A stretch of 48,253 bases of DNA, from assembly GCA_045116675.1 (NCBI GenBank), contig JBGUMF010000028.1:1-48253 (forward strand). Direction: 5' to 3'. Below, one piece after another: positions 32,409 through 40,907 of this stretch. The notes below the pieces were generated by a model. It was not told the origin of the DNA. It was given only the letters and a program-made list of their open reading frames with translations, and did not search any database. The first letter of the stretch is position 1. Every line of letters begins with the position of its first letter. Made by a program: the position numbers and the translations under genes. Source of the stretch: F23-D06 sp045116675. GTDB lineage: Bacteria > Bacteroidota > Bacteroidia > Bacteroidales > WCHB1-69.

Positions 32409-34670
32409 ATGTATAAAATCATTAAGAAGGAAGAACTCGGACAAGACACCTATCTGCTGGAAGTGGAAGCCCCCAAGATTGCGCAGGCGGCACTCCCGGG
32501 CCAGTTTGTCATTGTGAAGGCGGATGAGAAAGCCGAACGCATCCCACTGACTATCAGTGATACGGACCTTTTTGACGGCACCATCACCTTAGTGGTGAAG
32601 ACGATTGGCTATTCCACCCGCAAGATGTTGAATTTCCAGGTGGGCGAGTCCTACCACGACATTGTCGGTCCCTTGGGGCGGCCTTCCGCCTTTATCCATC
32701 GACCCATCGGCGAGCTGCGTCGCACACGCTACTGCTTCATCGCCGGCGGCGTGGGCATCGCACCCATTTACCCGCTGGTGAAATGGATGTACGCACACGG
32801 CCTTGACTGTGATGTGATTATCGGTGCCCGCACCAAATCATTGCTGTTTTACATTGAAAAACTGAAACCCGTTTCCGACAATCTCTACATCGCCACTGAC
32901 GATGGTTCCATGGGCGAAAAAGGCACCGTGACTGATGTCTTGTCGCGTTTGGTGGAAAAAGAGGGGAAACGCTATGATGAGATTACGGCCATCGGCCCGA
33001 TGATCATGATGAAATTCGTGGCGTTGAAAGCGGCACAGCTCAACATCCCTTGCATTGTGAGCCTGAACGCCCTGATGGTGGACGGCACGGGCATGTGCGG
33101 CGCGTGCCGCGTGACAGTCGGCGGGCAGACCCGCTTCACCTGCGTGGACGGCCCCGAATTCAATGCTTCCCTGATTGATTTTGACGAATGTATGCGCCGT
33201 CAGGCCATGTACGACCATATTGACGGCAGAAAAGAGTCGGAGCACCATTGCGAGTGTATGGATGCCGCCGTGGAGCAGGCTCCGCTCTCCATCCCGCCGG
33301 CACGCCGTGTGCCTGTGCGCGAGCAGCCCGCCGAGATCCGCCGGCACAATTTCGATGAGGTGTGTCTGGGCTATAATGAGGAAGAGGCCATGGCCGAAGC
33401 CCGTCGCTGCTTGAATTGCAAAAAACCGCAGTGCGTGTCGGGATGCCCCGTACAGATCAACATACCCGCGTTTATCCAGCAGGTGGCGGAAGGCCATTTT
33501 GCCGAGGCCGCCCGCATCATCAACGAGGATTCCGCCCTGCCCGCCGTGTGCGGACGCGTGTGCCCGCAGGAGACGCAGTGCGAAGGCAAATGCGTGCTGG
33601 GACGCAAAGGCGAACCGATCGCCATCGGGAAGCTGGAACGCTTTGTCGGTGACTGGTCGCGACAGAACAATTTCACCCTGTCGAAAAACTCGGATGAAAA
33701 CGGGTACAAGGTGGCCGTGATCGGCAGCGGCCCTTCTGGACTCACCTGCGCCAAGGAGCTGCGTATCAAGGGCTACAATGTGACCATCTTCGAGGCCCTG
33801 CACGAATTTGGCGGCGTGTTGGTCTATGGCATCCCTTCCTTCCGTCTGCCTAAAAACACCGTTGTGCGCCATGAGGTGGAGAACATCAAGAAACTGGGCG
33901 TGCGCTTTGAAAGCAACGTGGTGATTGGGCGTACGGTTTCCGTGGACGATTTATTGAACAAGTGGGGCTTCGATGCCGTTTACCTGGGCACAGGTGCAGG
34001 ATTCCCCAATTTTATGAATATACCTGGCGAAAACCTGTGCGGCGTGGTGTCGGCCAACGAGTTCCTGACACGCAACAACCTGCTGTTCGCCTATAAGAAA
34101 GAGCATGAAACGCCCAATTTCGTCGGCAAGCGCGTGGCGGTGGTTGGTGGTGGCAATGTGGCGATGGATGCCGCGCGTACCGCTATCCGACTCGGTGCGG
34201 ACGTGTACGTGGTGTACCGCCGCTCGGAAGCCGAGCTGCCCGCCCGTGCCGAAGAGGTGCATCATGCCAAAGAGGAAGGCGTGGTCTTCCACCTGCTTTG
34301 CAACCCGGTGAAGATTCTCGGTAACGAGCAGGGCTGGGTCAGCGGCATGGAGTGTATCCGGATGGAATTGGGCGAGCCCGATGCCTCCGGACGCCGTCGT
34401 CCGGTGCCCATTCCCGATTCCGAGTTCACGCTGGATGTGGATATGGTGATCATCGCGGTGGGAACGTCCCCGAACCCGCTGATAGCCTCCACCACCGACG
34501 GTCTCGACATCAACCGGCATGGCTGCGTTACCGCTGATGACGACGGACGCACCTCACGGAAAGGCATCTTTGCCGGCGGCGACATCGTCACCGGGGCGGC
34601 CACGGTCATTCTGGCCATGGGCGCGGGCAAGCGGGCCGCCCAATCCATCGACGAATTTCTGAAAGCGTAG
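32409..34670 (+). CDS. Fused NfnA-NfnB-type oxidoreductase (FNR-like subunit plus glutamate synthase small-subunit-like)
   Basis: The 753-residue cytosolic flavoprotein joins two subunits usually encoded separately. Residues 1-285 are NfnA/SudB/PyrK-like: an FAD domain (GQFVIVKADEKAERIPLTIS), the NAD-binding GGVGIAPIYPLVKWM and a [2Fe-2S] site (MVDGTGMCGACRVTVGG, then FTCVDGPEF). Residues about 300-753 are NfnB/GltD-like: two [4Fe-4S] sites (CLNCKKPQCVSGCP, CGRVCPQETQCEGKC), FAD binding (VAVIGSGPSGLTCAKEL), NADPH binding (VAVVGGGNVAMDAARTA) and a second FAD motif (GIFAGGDIVTGAATVILAMG). Nfn complexes bifurcate electrons between NADPH, NAD+ and ferredoxin. Whether this fusion does so is an inference; a plain NADPH:ferredoxin or sulfide-type reductase is possible. 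It lies just after the flavodiiron gene. Confidence 0.92.
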   Translation: MYKIIKKEELGQDTYLLEVEAPKIAQAALPGQFVIVKADEKAERIPLTISDTDLFDGTITLVVKTIGYSTRKMLNFQVGESYHDIVGPLGRPSAFIHRPIGELRRTRYCFIAGGVGIAPIYPLVKWMYAHGLDCDVIIGARTKSLLFYIEKLKPVSDNLYIATDDGSMGEKGTVTDVLSRLVEKEGKRYDEITAIGPMIMMKFVALKAAQLNIPCIVSLNALMVDGTGMCGACRVTVGGQTRFTCVDGPEFNASLIDFDECMRRQAMYDHIDGRKESEHHCECMDAAVEQAPLSIPPARRVPVREQPAEIRRHNFDEVCLGYNEEEAMAEARRCLNCKKPQCVSGCPVQINIPAFIQQVAEGHFAEAARIINEDSALPAVCGRVCPQETQCEGKCVLGRKGEPIAIGKLERFVGDWSRQNNFTLSKNSDENGYKVAVIGSGPSGLTCAKELRIKGYNVTIFEALHEFGGVLVYGIPSFRLPKNTVVRHEVENIKKLGVRFESNVVIGRTVSVDDLLNKWGFDAVYLGTGAGFPNFMNIPGENLCGVVSANEFLTRNNLLFAYKKEHETPNFVGKRVAVVGGGNVAMDAARTAIRLGADVYVVYRRSEAELPARAEEVHHAKEEGVVFHLLCNPVKILGNEQGWVSGMECIRMELGEPDASGRRRPVPIPDSEFTLDVDMVIIAVGTSPNPLIASTTDGLDINRHGCVTADDDGRTSRKGIFAGGDIVTGAATVILAMGAGKRAAQSIDEFLKA

Positions 34671-34695
34671 TCTTCTACTCTATTTTATCGCATAA

Positions 34696-34723
34696 AAAAA
34701 GCAGGGCTCACACCCTGCTTTTT
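34696..34723. terminator. Bidirectional intrinsic terminator between nfnAB and pnp
   Basis: An 11-bp perfect stem pairs AAAAAGCAGGG (34696-34706) with CCCTGCTTTTT (34713-34723) around CTCACA. A-run and T-run flanks make it work on both strands for the convergent genes. Confidence 0.9.
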
Positions 34724-34744
34724 AGCTTTTATAAGAATAGTTGA

Positions 34745-37102
34745 TTAGTCAAGTTCGGGGAAGTCGGGCAGGTCGTTCTGCTTGGGAGCCTCGTTTTCCG
34801 GACGGGTGTGCGGAGCGTGGTCGTTGTTGCGAGGACCACGGTCGTTGCGGTGGTTCGGACGCGGACCGCGTTCGCCGCGGTCGTTGTTGCGACGAGGACC
34901 GTCACCATTGCCGCGCGGGGCACGGTCGTTGCGAGGCCCACGGTTTCCGCCTCTCGGCTTGGATTCAGGATCCGTATAACCTTCCGGCTTCGGAAGAAGA
35001 ACCTTGTGGGAAAGTCTGAACTTGCCGGTCTTCTCATCAATCTCAATAAGTTTGACTTTGATCTTGTCACCCACCTTCAACACATCCTCCACATTGTCGA
35101 TGCGGCGGTAGGCAATCTCCGTCACATGCAACAGACCGTCGGTGCCGGGCAGGAATTCTACGAAAGCGCCAAAGGCAGTGATGGTCTTGACCGTACCTTC
35201 GTAAATCTCGCCCACTTCAGGCTTGGTGCAGATGAGTTTGATGCGATCCATGGCGGCGTTGATGTTGTCCAAGTTCGGGGCGGCAATGTCGATGACGCCG
35301 AACTCACCCACCTCCTCGATGTTGATGACGGTGTTGGTTTCACGCTGCATCTCTTGAATAATCTTGCCTCCCGGTCCGATGACGGCGCCGATGAACTCGC
35401 GCGGGATTTGCATTTGGATGATACGCGGAACGAACGGTTTGTAGTCCTCACGCGGAGCCGGCATAGCTTCTTTGATTTTTCCGAGAATGAACATACGTCC
35501 GCGGTGGGCCTGTGCGAGGGCTTCGGCCATCACTTCGGCGGAAAGGCCGTGGATCTTGATGTCCATCTGGCAGGCGGTGATACCGTCTTCCGTACCGCAG
35601 ACCTTGAAGTCCATGTCGCCAAGGTGATCCTCATCACCCAAGATGTCGGACAGGATGGCGTATTTGTCGGATTTCTCGTCGGTGATCAAACCCATAGCGA
35701 TACCGGACACCGGCTTTTTGAGTTTCACACCGCAGTCGAGCAGGGCGAGAGTGCTGGCGCAGACGGTGGCCATGGAAGAACTACCGTTCGATTCCAAGAT
35801 GTCAGACACGATGCGGACCGTGTAGGGGAATGTGGGATCGTCGAACGGAATCATGGGGGCAACGGCACGCTTGGCCAAGTTGCCGTGACCAATCTCGCGA
35901 CGGCCCGTGCTGCCGATACGCTTCACCTCACCCACACTGTAGGGCGGGAAGTTGTAGTGCAGCATGAAACGGCTGGAGCCTTCAATGACGGCGCCGTCAA
36001 TGGTCTGCTCGTCCAACTTGGTACCGAGGGTACAGCTGGCCAATGCCTGCGTTTCACCACGGGTGAAGATGGCAGAACCGTGAGCGGCGGGCAGATAGTC
36101 GGTCTCAATCCAGATGGGACGGATGGTCTCCAGGTCGCGGCCGTCCAGACGAATGCGCTCGTCCAGGATCATGTTACGCATGGCGTGATATTGCACATCG
36201 CTGTAGTAACGTTTCACCATCACCTCTTTTTCGGCACGCTCCTCTTCCGGAATCGTCTCCATGAAGTCGGCCAGAATCTGGTCGAAAGCCTCGTTGCGGG
36301 CCTGCTTGCCCATGAAAGACTTGGCCACGGCATACACTTTGTCGTAGGTCTCCTTCTGGATGCGCTCGCGAATCTCCTCGTCGTTGGTCTCGTGGCAGTA
36401 TTCGCGTTTCGGGTTGGCGGTGGGCACCTTGGCAGCCAGATCTAACTGGGCCTGGCACTGCACCTTGATGTTGTCCTTGGCGAAGTTGAGGGCGGCAACC
36501 ATGTCGTCCTCGGAAATCTCCTTCATCTCGCCTTCCACCATCATGATGTTGTCCATGGAAGCGGCCACAATCATGTCGATGTCGGAATTCTCCATCTGCT
36601 CCACGGTCGGGTTGACGACGAACTCGCCATTCACACGACCCACGCGGACTTCAGAGATGGGACATTCGAAGGGGATATTGGAAACGGCGATAGCCGAAGA
36701 GGCGGCCAGACAGGCCAGACAGTCGGGCAGCTGGTTCTTGTCGCCGGAAATGAGCGTCACGATGACCTGCGTTTCGGCATGGAAATCTTTCGGGAACAGC
36801 GGGCGGATGGCGCGGTCCACGAGGCGTGCGATGAGGATTTCGTACTCGGAAGGACGAGCCTCACGTCTGAAGAAGCCCCCGGGGATGCGGCCCAGAGCAC
36901 CGTATTTCTCCTGATATTCCACCTGCAACGGCATGAAGTCGGTGCCTTCCACGGCCTCCTTCTTGCAGCACACGGTGGCCAAAATCATGGTGTTGCCCAT
37001 TCTCACAACGGCGGAACCGTCGGCCTGTTTGGCCAACTTGCCCGTTTCGATGGTCACTTCACGACCATCGGGTAATGTAAAGGTTGTATTTATTCCTAAC
37101 AT
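34745..37102 (-). CDS. pnp: Polyribonucleotide nucleotidyltransferase (PNPase)
   Basis: The 785-residue enzyme degrades RNA 3'-to-5' by phosphorolysis. Two RNase PH domains occupy about 10-230 and 320-545, with FFRREARPSEYEILIARLVD, LLHYNFPPYSVGEV, ETQALASCTLGT and the phosphate-site GSSSMATVCASTLALLD. They flank the all-helical domain. A KH domain (about 560-620, IQMQIPREFIGAVIGPGGKI) and an S1 domain (about 630-700, YEGTVKTITAFGAFVEFLPG) follow. The last 80 residues are an unusual Arg/Asn/Gly/Asp-rich tail with repeated NDRGPR and PRNDRAPRG units, ending PDFPELD. The gene follows rpsO, the conserved partner of pnp, with a terminator-like hairpin at 37162-37196 between them; transcripts probably read through in part, as in other bacteria. 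Confidence 0.97.
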   Translation of the reverse strand: MLGINTTFTLPDGREVTIETGKLAKQADGSAVVRMGNTMILATVCCKKEAVEGTDFMPLQVEYQEKYGALGRIPGGFFRREARPSEYEILIARLVDRAIRPLFPKDFHAETQVIVTLISGDKNQLPDCLACLAASSAIAVSNIPFECPISEVRVGRVNGEFVVNPTVEQMENSDIDMIVAASMDNIMMVEGEMKEISEDDMVAALNFAKDNIKVQCQAQLDLAAKVPTANPKREYCHETNDEEIRERIQKETYDKVYAVAKSFMGKQARNEAFDQILADFMETIPEEERAEKEVMVKRYYSDVQYHAMRNMILDERIRLDGRDLETIRPIWIETDYLPAAHGSAIFTRGETQALASCTLGTKLDEQTIDGAVIEGSSRFMLHYNFPPYSVGEVKRIGSTGRREIGHGNLAKRAVAPMIPFDDPTFPYTVRIVSDILESNGSSSMATVCASTLALLDCGVKLKKPVSGIAMGLITDEKSDKYAILSDILGDEDHLGDMDFKVCGTEDGITACQMDIKIHGLSAEVMAEALAQAHRGRMFILGKIKEAMPAPREDYKPFVPRIIQMQIPREFIGAVIGPGGKIIQEMQRETNTVINIEEVGEFGVIDIAAPNLDNINAAMDRIKLICTKPEVGEIYEGTVKTITAFGAFVEFLPGTDGLLHVTEIAYRRIDNVEDVLKVGDKIKVKLIEIDEKTGKFRLSHKVLLPKPEGYTDPESKPRGGNRGPRNDRAPRGNGDGPRRNNDRGERGPRPNHRNDRGPRNNDHAPHTRPENEAPKQNDLPDFPELD

Positions 37103-37161
37103 AGTGATTTCGAATTAAATAATAAACATATTAGCACATCTTCAACATGCGCCATAATTAA

Positions 37162-37196
37162 AAAAAAGGCAATTGTAAGAAATTGCCCTTTTTTAA
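37162..37196 (-). terminator. Hairpin between rpsO and pnp
   Basis: On the minus strand GGCAATT (37168-37174) and AATTGCC (37181-37187) pair around a 6-nt loop, followed by a T-run. It probably gives partial termination after rpsO. Confidence 0.75.
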
Positions 37197-37211
37197 AACA
37201 TTTTCCCAAAA

Positions 37212-37481
37212 TTATTTTCTGAGACCTAACTTCTTGATTAAAGCTCTGTAGCGCTCAATATCCTGTCTTTTGAGGTATTCGAGCATTTTTTTTCTCTTTC
37301 CGACGAGGTTGATCAGCGCTCTCTTCGTGACTTTGTCACCGCCGTTGGCCTTCACGTGCTCGGTGAGGTGCTTGATGCGGTGGGTGAACAGGGCAACTTG
37401 TGCTTCCGGAGAACCAGTGTCCGTAGCGTTTTCACCGTACTGTTCGAAAATTTCTTTCTTAACTTCAGTTGTCAAATACAT
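37212..37481 (-). CDS. rpsO: 30S ribosomal protein S15
   Basis: The 89-residue protein is full-length S15, which binds the central domain of 16S rRNA early in 30S assembly. Diagnostic segments are YGENATDTGSPEAQVALFTH, RIKHLTEHVKANGGDK and VGKRKKMLEYLKRQDIERY. It is transcribed ahead of pnp on the minus strand from the -7 box at 37530-37537, and the order rpsO-pnp is the usual bacterial one. The start codon is fixed by the family length. Confidence 0.98.
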   Translation of the reverse strand: MYLTTEVKKEIFEQYGENATDTGSPEAQVALFTHRIKHLTEHVKANGGDKVTKRALINLVGKRKKMLEYLKRQDIERYRALIKKLGLRK

Positions 37482-37529
37482 AATAAACGTCTAATTTTTA
37501 ATACTTTTTACTTTTCTTCTTTCGGGCGG

Positions 37530-37537
37530 CAAAGGTA
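37530..37537 (-). promoter_or_regulatory. Promoter -7 box (TACCTTTG) for rpsO-pnp
   Basis: Minus-strand TACCTTTG lies 49 nt upstream of the rpsO ATG and matches TAnnTTTG. The 343-nt gap to the glycosyltransferase gene contains this promoter, the octamer repeat at 37632-37695 and the promoter at 37793-37800. Confidence 0.7.
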
Positions 37538-37631
37538 GCATTTTTTTTAATATAAAAGAATCCTCGCCTGCAATTATTTTTCAGAGGCTTTTTGAGGTCT
37601 GCGAATGGAAGTTGGGGATGGTCGTGGAAGC

Positions 37632-37695
37632 GTTTAATTGTTTAATTGTTTAATTGCTTAATTGTTTATTTGTTTATTTGTTGAATTGTTGAACT
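37632..37695. repeat. 8-bp tandem repeat, eight units (GTTTAATT-type)
   Basis: Eight consecutive 8-nt units fill this stretch: three GTTTAATT, one GCTTAATT, two GTTTATTT, one GTTGAATT and one GTTGAACT. The later copies have diverged. It lies between the rpsO promoter and the glycosyltransferase promoter. Slippage here could alter spacing but not a reading frame. Confidence 0.9.
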
Positions 37696-37792
37696 ATAAG
37701 TTAAAGCCAATGTAAAAAAGCAATCGCGACGGCTAATTTCCTTTTATTCAAAAAACTGTTTCCTGCTCCCTGTACCCTATCCCCTTTTTTTG

Positions 37793-37800
37793 TATCTTTG
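37793..37800 (+). promoter_or_regulatory. Promoter -7 box (TATCTTTG) for the glycosyltransferase operon
   Basis: TATCTTTG lies 23 nt upstream of the ATG at 37824. Confidence 0.75.
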
Positions 37801-37823
37801 CACTCTTTTGAAGAAGTGTGCCT

Positions 37824-38834
37824 ATGACCAAACTCTCTATAGTGATATTGAACTGGAACGGAAAGCGTTACCTGGAACGTTTCCTGCCGACACTGCTCCG
37901 GTATATGCCGGACTACGCCGAGCTGGTGGTGGCCGACAACGCCTCCACCGACGATTCCATCCCGTTCCTGCGGGAACACTACCCCACCGTCCGCATCATC
38001 GAAAACGGACGCAACGAGGGGTTCGCGCGGGGCTATAACGTGGCACTGCAACAGGTGGATGCCCAATATTACTGCCTGCTCAACTCCGACATCGAGGTGA
38101 CGGAACATTGGGTGGAGCCCATTATTGAGATGATGGACGCCAACGACAAAATCGCCGCCGTGCAACCCAAGTTGCGCTCCTTCGACCAGCGGGACTCCTT
38201 CGAGTATGCCGGCGCCGCCGGCGGATTCGTGGACAAATACGGATACCCCTTCTGCCGGGGGCGCGTGTTCGGGGATGTGGAAAAGGATCACGGACAGTAC
38301 GATTCCGACATCGACGTCTTCTGGGCCACGGGCGCCGCACTCTTTGTCCGCAGCGATGTCTATCGCGTCATGGGCGGCCTCGACGACGACTTCTTCGCAC
38401 ACATGGAGGAGATCGATTTCTGCTGGCGCATCAAGAACGCCGGCTACAAGATCAAATGCTGCCCCCAGTCCGTGGTCTATCACATCGGCGGCGGCACACT
38501 GCCTAAACAAAACTCCTACAAGACGTTCCTCAACTTCCGCAACAACCTGTTCCTGCTCCTCAAAAACCTGCCCGAGGAACGCCTCGCCCCCACCTTCGTG
38601 GCCCGATTCTTCCTCGACATCATGGCGGCCGGATCCTTCCTGCTGCAAGGCCATTTCAAGGATTTCACCGCCGTATTCAAAGCGATGGCGGCATTTTACA
38701 AGAACTATAACTACTGCAAAGCCAAACGCAACACGATGCCCAAACTGGCCTACTCCGACACATATCAGAAATCCATCGTTTTTCTGCACTATTTCAAACG
38801 TAAGAAGATTTTCGATGGAGAAAAGTTTGTTTAA
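37824..38834 (+). CDS. Glycosyltransferase family 2 protein (rhamnosyltransferase-like)
   Basis: The 336-residue protein has a GT-A fold: it begins MTKLSIVILNWNGKRYLERF, followed by ELVVADNASTDDSIPFLRE, NEGFARGYNVAL and YCLLNSDIEV (the nucleotide-sugar/metal-binding acidic motif), then VFWATGAALFVRSDVYRVMGG, DFFAHMEEIDFCWRI and VYHIGGGTLPK. This pattern is shared by rhamnosyl- and other transferases acting on polysaccharides or glycolipids; the donor and acceptor are unknown. The C-terminal region has amphipathic helices that could contact the membrane. I chose the ATG at 37824 over a GTG at 37818. It heads a group with the steroid-reductase-like and Rieske-like genes. Confidence 0.92.
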   Translation: MTKLSIVILNWNGKRYLERFLPTLLRYMPDYAELVVADNASTDDSIPFLREHYPTVRIIENGRNEGFARGYNVALQQVDAQYYCLLNSDIEVTEHWVEPIIEMMDANDKIAAVQPKLRSFDQRDSFEYAGAAGGFVDKYGYPFCRGRVFGDVEKDHGQYDSDIDVFWATGAALFVRSDVYRVMGGLDDDFFAHMEEIDFCWRIKNAGYKIKCCPQSVVYHIGGGTLPKQNSYKTFLNFRNNLFLLLKNLPEERLAPTFVARFFLDIMAAGSFLLQGHFKDFTAVFKAMAAFYKNYNYCKAKRNTMPKLAYSDTYQKSIVFLHYFKRKKIFDGEKFV

Positions 38835-38855
38835 TCTTAACAGATATATTATTGT

Positions 38856-39644
38856 ATGGAATTTTTTGCGCAAGTTTACCACTATCTGCTCATCGTAATG
38901 TCCATCTTGGGCGTGGTCGTCTTTGTGGTCCTCCAGTTCAAAACGGCTGCGTACGGCATGACATTCAACAGCCGGTGGGGCGTTTCCGTAAGAAGCAATC
39001 TCGGATGGTTTATCATGGAATCCCCCGTGTTTTTCACGATGCTGGTACTCTATTTCATCTCGCTGTATTACAACATCCGGCCTTTCAATATCGTCACATG
39101 GTTGATGTTCATCTTCTTTGAGTTCCATTATTTCCAACGATCGTTTATCTTCCCCCTGCTGATGAAAGGCCAAAGCAAGATGCCCATCTCCATCATCATC
39201 ATCGGCTTCGTGTTCAACACGTTCAACGCCATCATGCAGGGCGGCTGGCTCTTCTATTTCTCCGCCGTTGACGCCTACCCGATTTCCTGGTTCTGGTCGC
39301 CACAATTCATCATCGGCACGCTGATATTCCTCTTCGGCATGGTGGTGAACATCTATGCCGACCGTATCATTCGCGGACTTCGGAAGGATGATATGGACAA
39401 CAACTACTATCTGCCGATGGGATGGCCCTTCACCCGCATCAGCTCCGCCAACTATTTTGGTGAAATTCTCGAATGGCTCGGCTTTGCCATCCTCACCTGG
39501 TCAATGTCCGGCTTCGTGTTCCTGCTGTGGACGTGCGCCAACATCATCCCGCGCTCCAAAGAAGTGTACAGCCGCTACACCCAGTTCTTCGGCGAGGAGT
39601 TCACCTCTTTGAAGCGTTATAAGATTTTCCCCTGGATTTATTAA
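38856..39644 (+). CDS. Steroid 5-alpha-reductase family membrane protein
   Basis: The 262-residue protein has about six to seven membrane segments and the C-terminal features of the 3-oxo-5-alpha-steroid 4-dehydrogenase family (PF02544): NNYYLPMGWPFTRISSANYF, GEILEWLGFAILTW and the final YSRYTQFFGEEFTSLKRYK followed by IFPWIY. Family members reduce C=C bonds using NADPH and are widespread in Bacteroidota, where their natural substrate is not settled (bile or plant steroids, or lipids). It starts 21 nt after the glycosyltransferase gene and 3 nt before the lipoprotein gene. Confidence 0.93.
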   Translation: MEFFAQVYHYLLIVMSILGVVVFVVLQFKTAAYGMTFNSRWGVSVRSNLGWFIMESPVFFTMLVLYFISLYYNIRPFNIVTWLMFIFFEFHYFQRSFIFPLLMKGQSKMPISIIIIGFVFNTFNAIMQGGWLFYFSAVDAYPISWFWSPQFIIGTLIFLFGMVVNIYADRIIRGLRKDDMDNNYYLPMGWPFTRISSANYFGEILEWLGFAILTWSMSGFVFLLWTCANIIPRSKEVYSRYTQFFGEEFTSLKRYKIFPWIY

Positions 39645-39647
39645 AAG

Positions 39648-40064
39648 ATGAAAAAAAGCCTGCTTATACTGGTCCTGATCTTTTCTATGATGGGATGTAA
39701 TTATTACAATCATCCCACCATCCCCAATGTGGCGGTGGATTTTACCATTTACCCCAATGATGTGATGTACTATCGCCTCAATACATACGGCGGATACGAG
39801 TATTTCACGGGCGGCGTGAACGGGATTATCGTGTACCGTCTCGATGAATGGACATTCCTGGCCTATGACCGGGCCTGCTCATTCGATTACGAGGAGCCGA
39901 CTTCGTGGCTATACGTGGCCCCGGACGGTCTGCGGCTGGTGGATTCGCTGTGCGGCTCCACATTCAACATCCTGGATGGCAGCGTCCTATCCGGTCCGGC
40001 CAAATGGCCCGCCCGAATGTACAAAACCCGCTACGACGGGATGAAATTGAGAGTATTCAATTAA
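39648..40064 (+). CDS. Rieske-like lipoprotein lacking the usual cluster ligands
   Basis: The 138-residue lipoprotein begins MKKSLLILVLIFSMMGC, acylated Cys at 17. The mature part resembles the Rieske ISP-like fold of small Bacteroidota lipoproteins: FTIYPNDVMYYRLNTYGGYE, a first box AYDRACSFDYEEP and a second box DSLCGSTFNILDGSVLSGPA. In a true Rieske protein these boxes read C-x-H and C-x2-H; here the histidines are absent (ACSFD, CGSTF) while a cysteine is kept in each. It therefore probably does not bind a [2Fe-2S] cluster. Similar cluster-free relatives are, as I recall, common in the phylum. It follows the steroid-reductase gene by 3 nt. Confidence 0.75.
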   Translation: MKKSLLILVLIFSMMGCNYYNHPTIPNVAVDFTIYPNDVMYYRLNTYGGYEYFTGGVNGIIVYRLDEWTFLAYDRACSFDYEEPTSWLYVAPDGLRLVDSLCGSTFNILDGSVLSGPAKWPARMYKTRYDGMKLRVFN

Positions 40065-40082
40065 TCCAAAGAAATTCCCGGA

Positions 40083-40907
40083 CTACATTTCCGGCAGCAT
40101 GGCACAGATCAGCTGCACCATCTTCGGACCGGCGGTATTGGCGGCGGCCAGCACCTCTTCATGTGTGGCTTCCATCACCTTGCCGACCACACCAAGGTCG
40201 GTGATCACCGACAAAGCGAAGATTTCCATGCCCCGGTAATGGGCTATGATGGCCTCCGGCACCGTGGACATGCCCACGGCATCAGCTCCCAAAATGTGGT
40301 AAGCACGATATTCCGCAGGGGTCTCGAAGCAAGGACCCGAAACGCCCATATAGACACCTTCCTGTAGATGAATATTGAGTGCGCTGGCTTTTTGATGCGA
40401 CAAATGGATGAGCCGGTGGGAATAGACCTCACTCATATTGGGGAAACGCTCCCCAAGAGTGTCATCATTGGGCCCAATGAGCGGATTGGTGCCGAAAAAG
40501 TTTATATGGTCGCGGATGATCATGATATCCCCCACCGCAAAAGTGGGGTTCATGCCGCCGGCAGCGTTGGACAGGATGATGGTTTTGATGCCGAGGCTGG
40601 CAAACACCTGCTGCGGGTAGGTCACCGTGTCCATCGAATAACCTTCGTAATAGTGGAAACGGCCGCTAAGCACCACAACATCCACACCATTCAGTTTTCC
40701 GAAAATCATCGTGCCCTTATGGCCTTTCACCGTTGACACAGGAAAATTCGGAATCTCCTGATAGGGAATTTCCTCTAAAATGTCAATGGCATTGGTCAAG
40801 CCTCCCAAACCTGACCCCAACACGATGGCTATGTGCGGGTTGTTGGGCTTGCGTTCATTCAAATATTGGACGGTTTCTTCAATTTTTTTCTTCTGATCTT
40901 CTGACAT
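40083..40907 (-). CDS. punA: Purine nucleoside phosphorylase (trimeric, inosine/guanosine type)
   Basis: The 274-residue cytosolic enzyme splits purine (deoxy)nucleosides with phosphate, releasing the base and ribose-1-phosphate for salvage. Characteristic motifs of the trimeric class are IVLGSGLGGL near the N-terminus (phosphate binding), GRFHYYEGYSMDTVTYP, ILSNAAGGMNP, GPCFETPAEYRA and DAVGMSTVPEAIIA. The start at 40907 (MSEDQKKK) gives the usual length and overlaps the lpxK stop region by 29 nt. It is the last gene of the M23-PhoH-LpxK-PNP unit. Confidence 0.95.
   Translation of the reverse strand: MSEDQKKKIEETVQYLNERKPNNPHIAIVLGSGLGGLTNAIDILEEIPYQEIPNFPVSTVKGHKGTMIFGKLNGVDVVVLSGRFHYYEGYSMDTVTYPQQVFASLGIKTIILSNAAGGMNPTFAVGDIMIIRDHINFFGTNPLIGPNDDTLGERFPNMSEVYSHRLIHLSHQKASALNIHLQEGVYMGVSGPCFETPAEYRAYHILGADAVGMSTVPEAIIAHYRGMEIFALSVITDLGVVGKVMEATHEEVLAAANTAGPKMVQLICAMLPEM

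Noticed and set aside
34808..36445. A 545-codon plus-strand ORF opposite pnp.
   Set aside because: It is antisense to a confidently identified gene, is rich in His/Val/Asp from codon complementarity, and has no promoter or family similarity.
37632..37695. Considered as a CRISPR-like array.
   Set aside because: The units are 8 nt with no spacers, so this is a simple tandem repeat; no cas genes are present.
37701..39305. A 534-codon minus-strand ORF across the glycosyltransferase and reductase genes.
   Set aside because: It is a reverse-frame shadow of two well-supported genes and continues into the intergenic repeat region.
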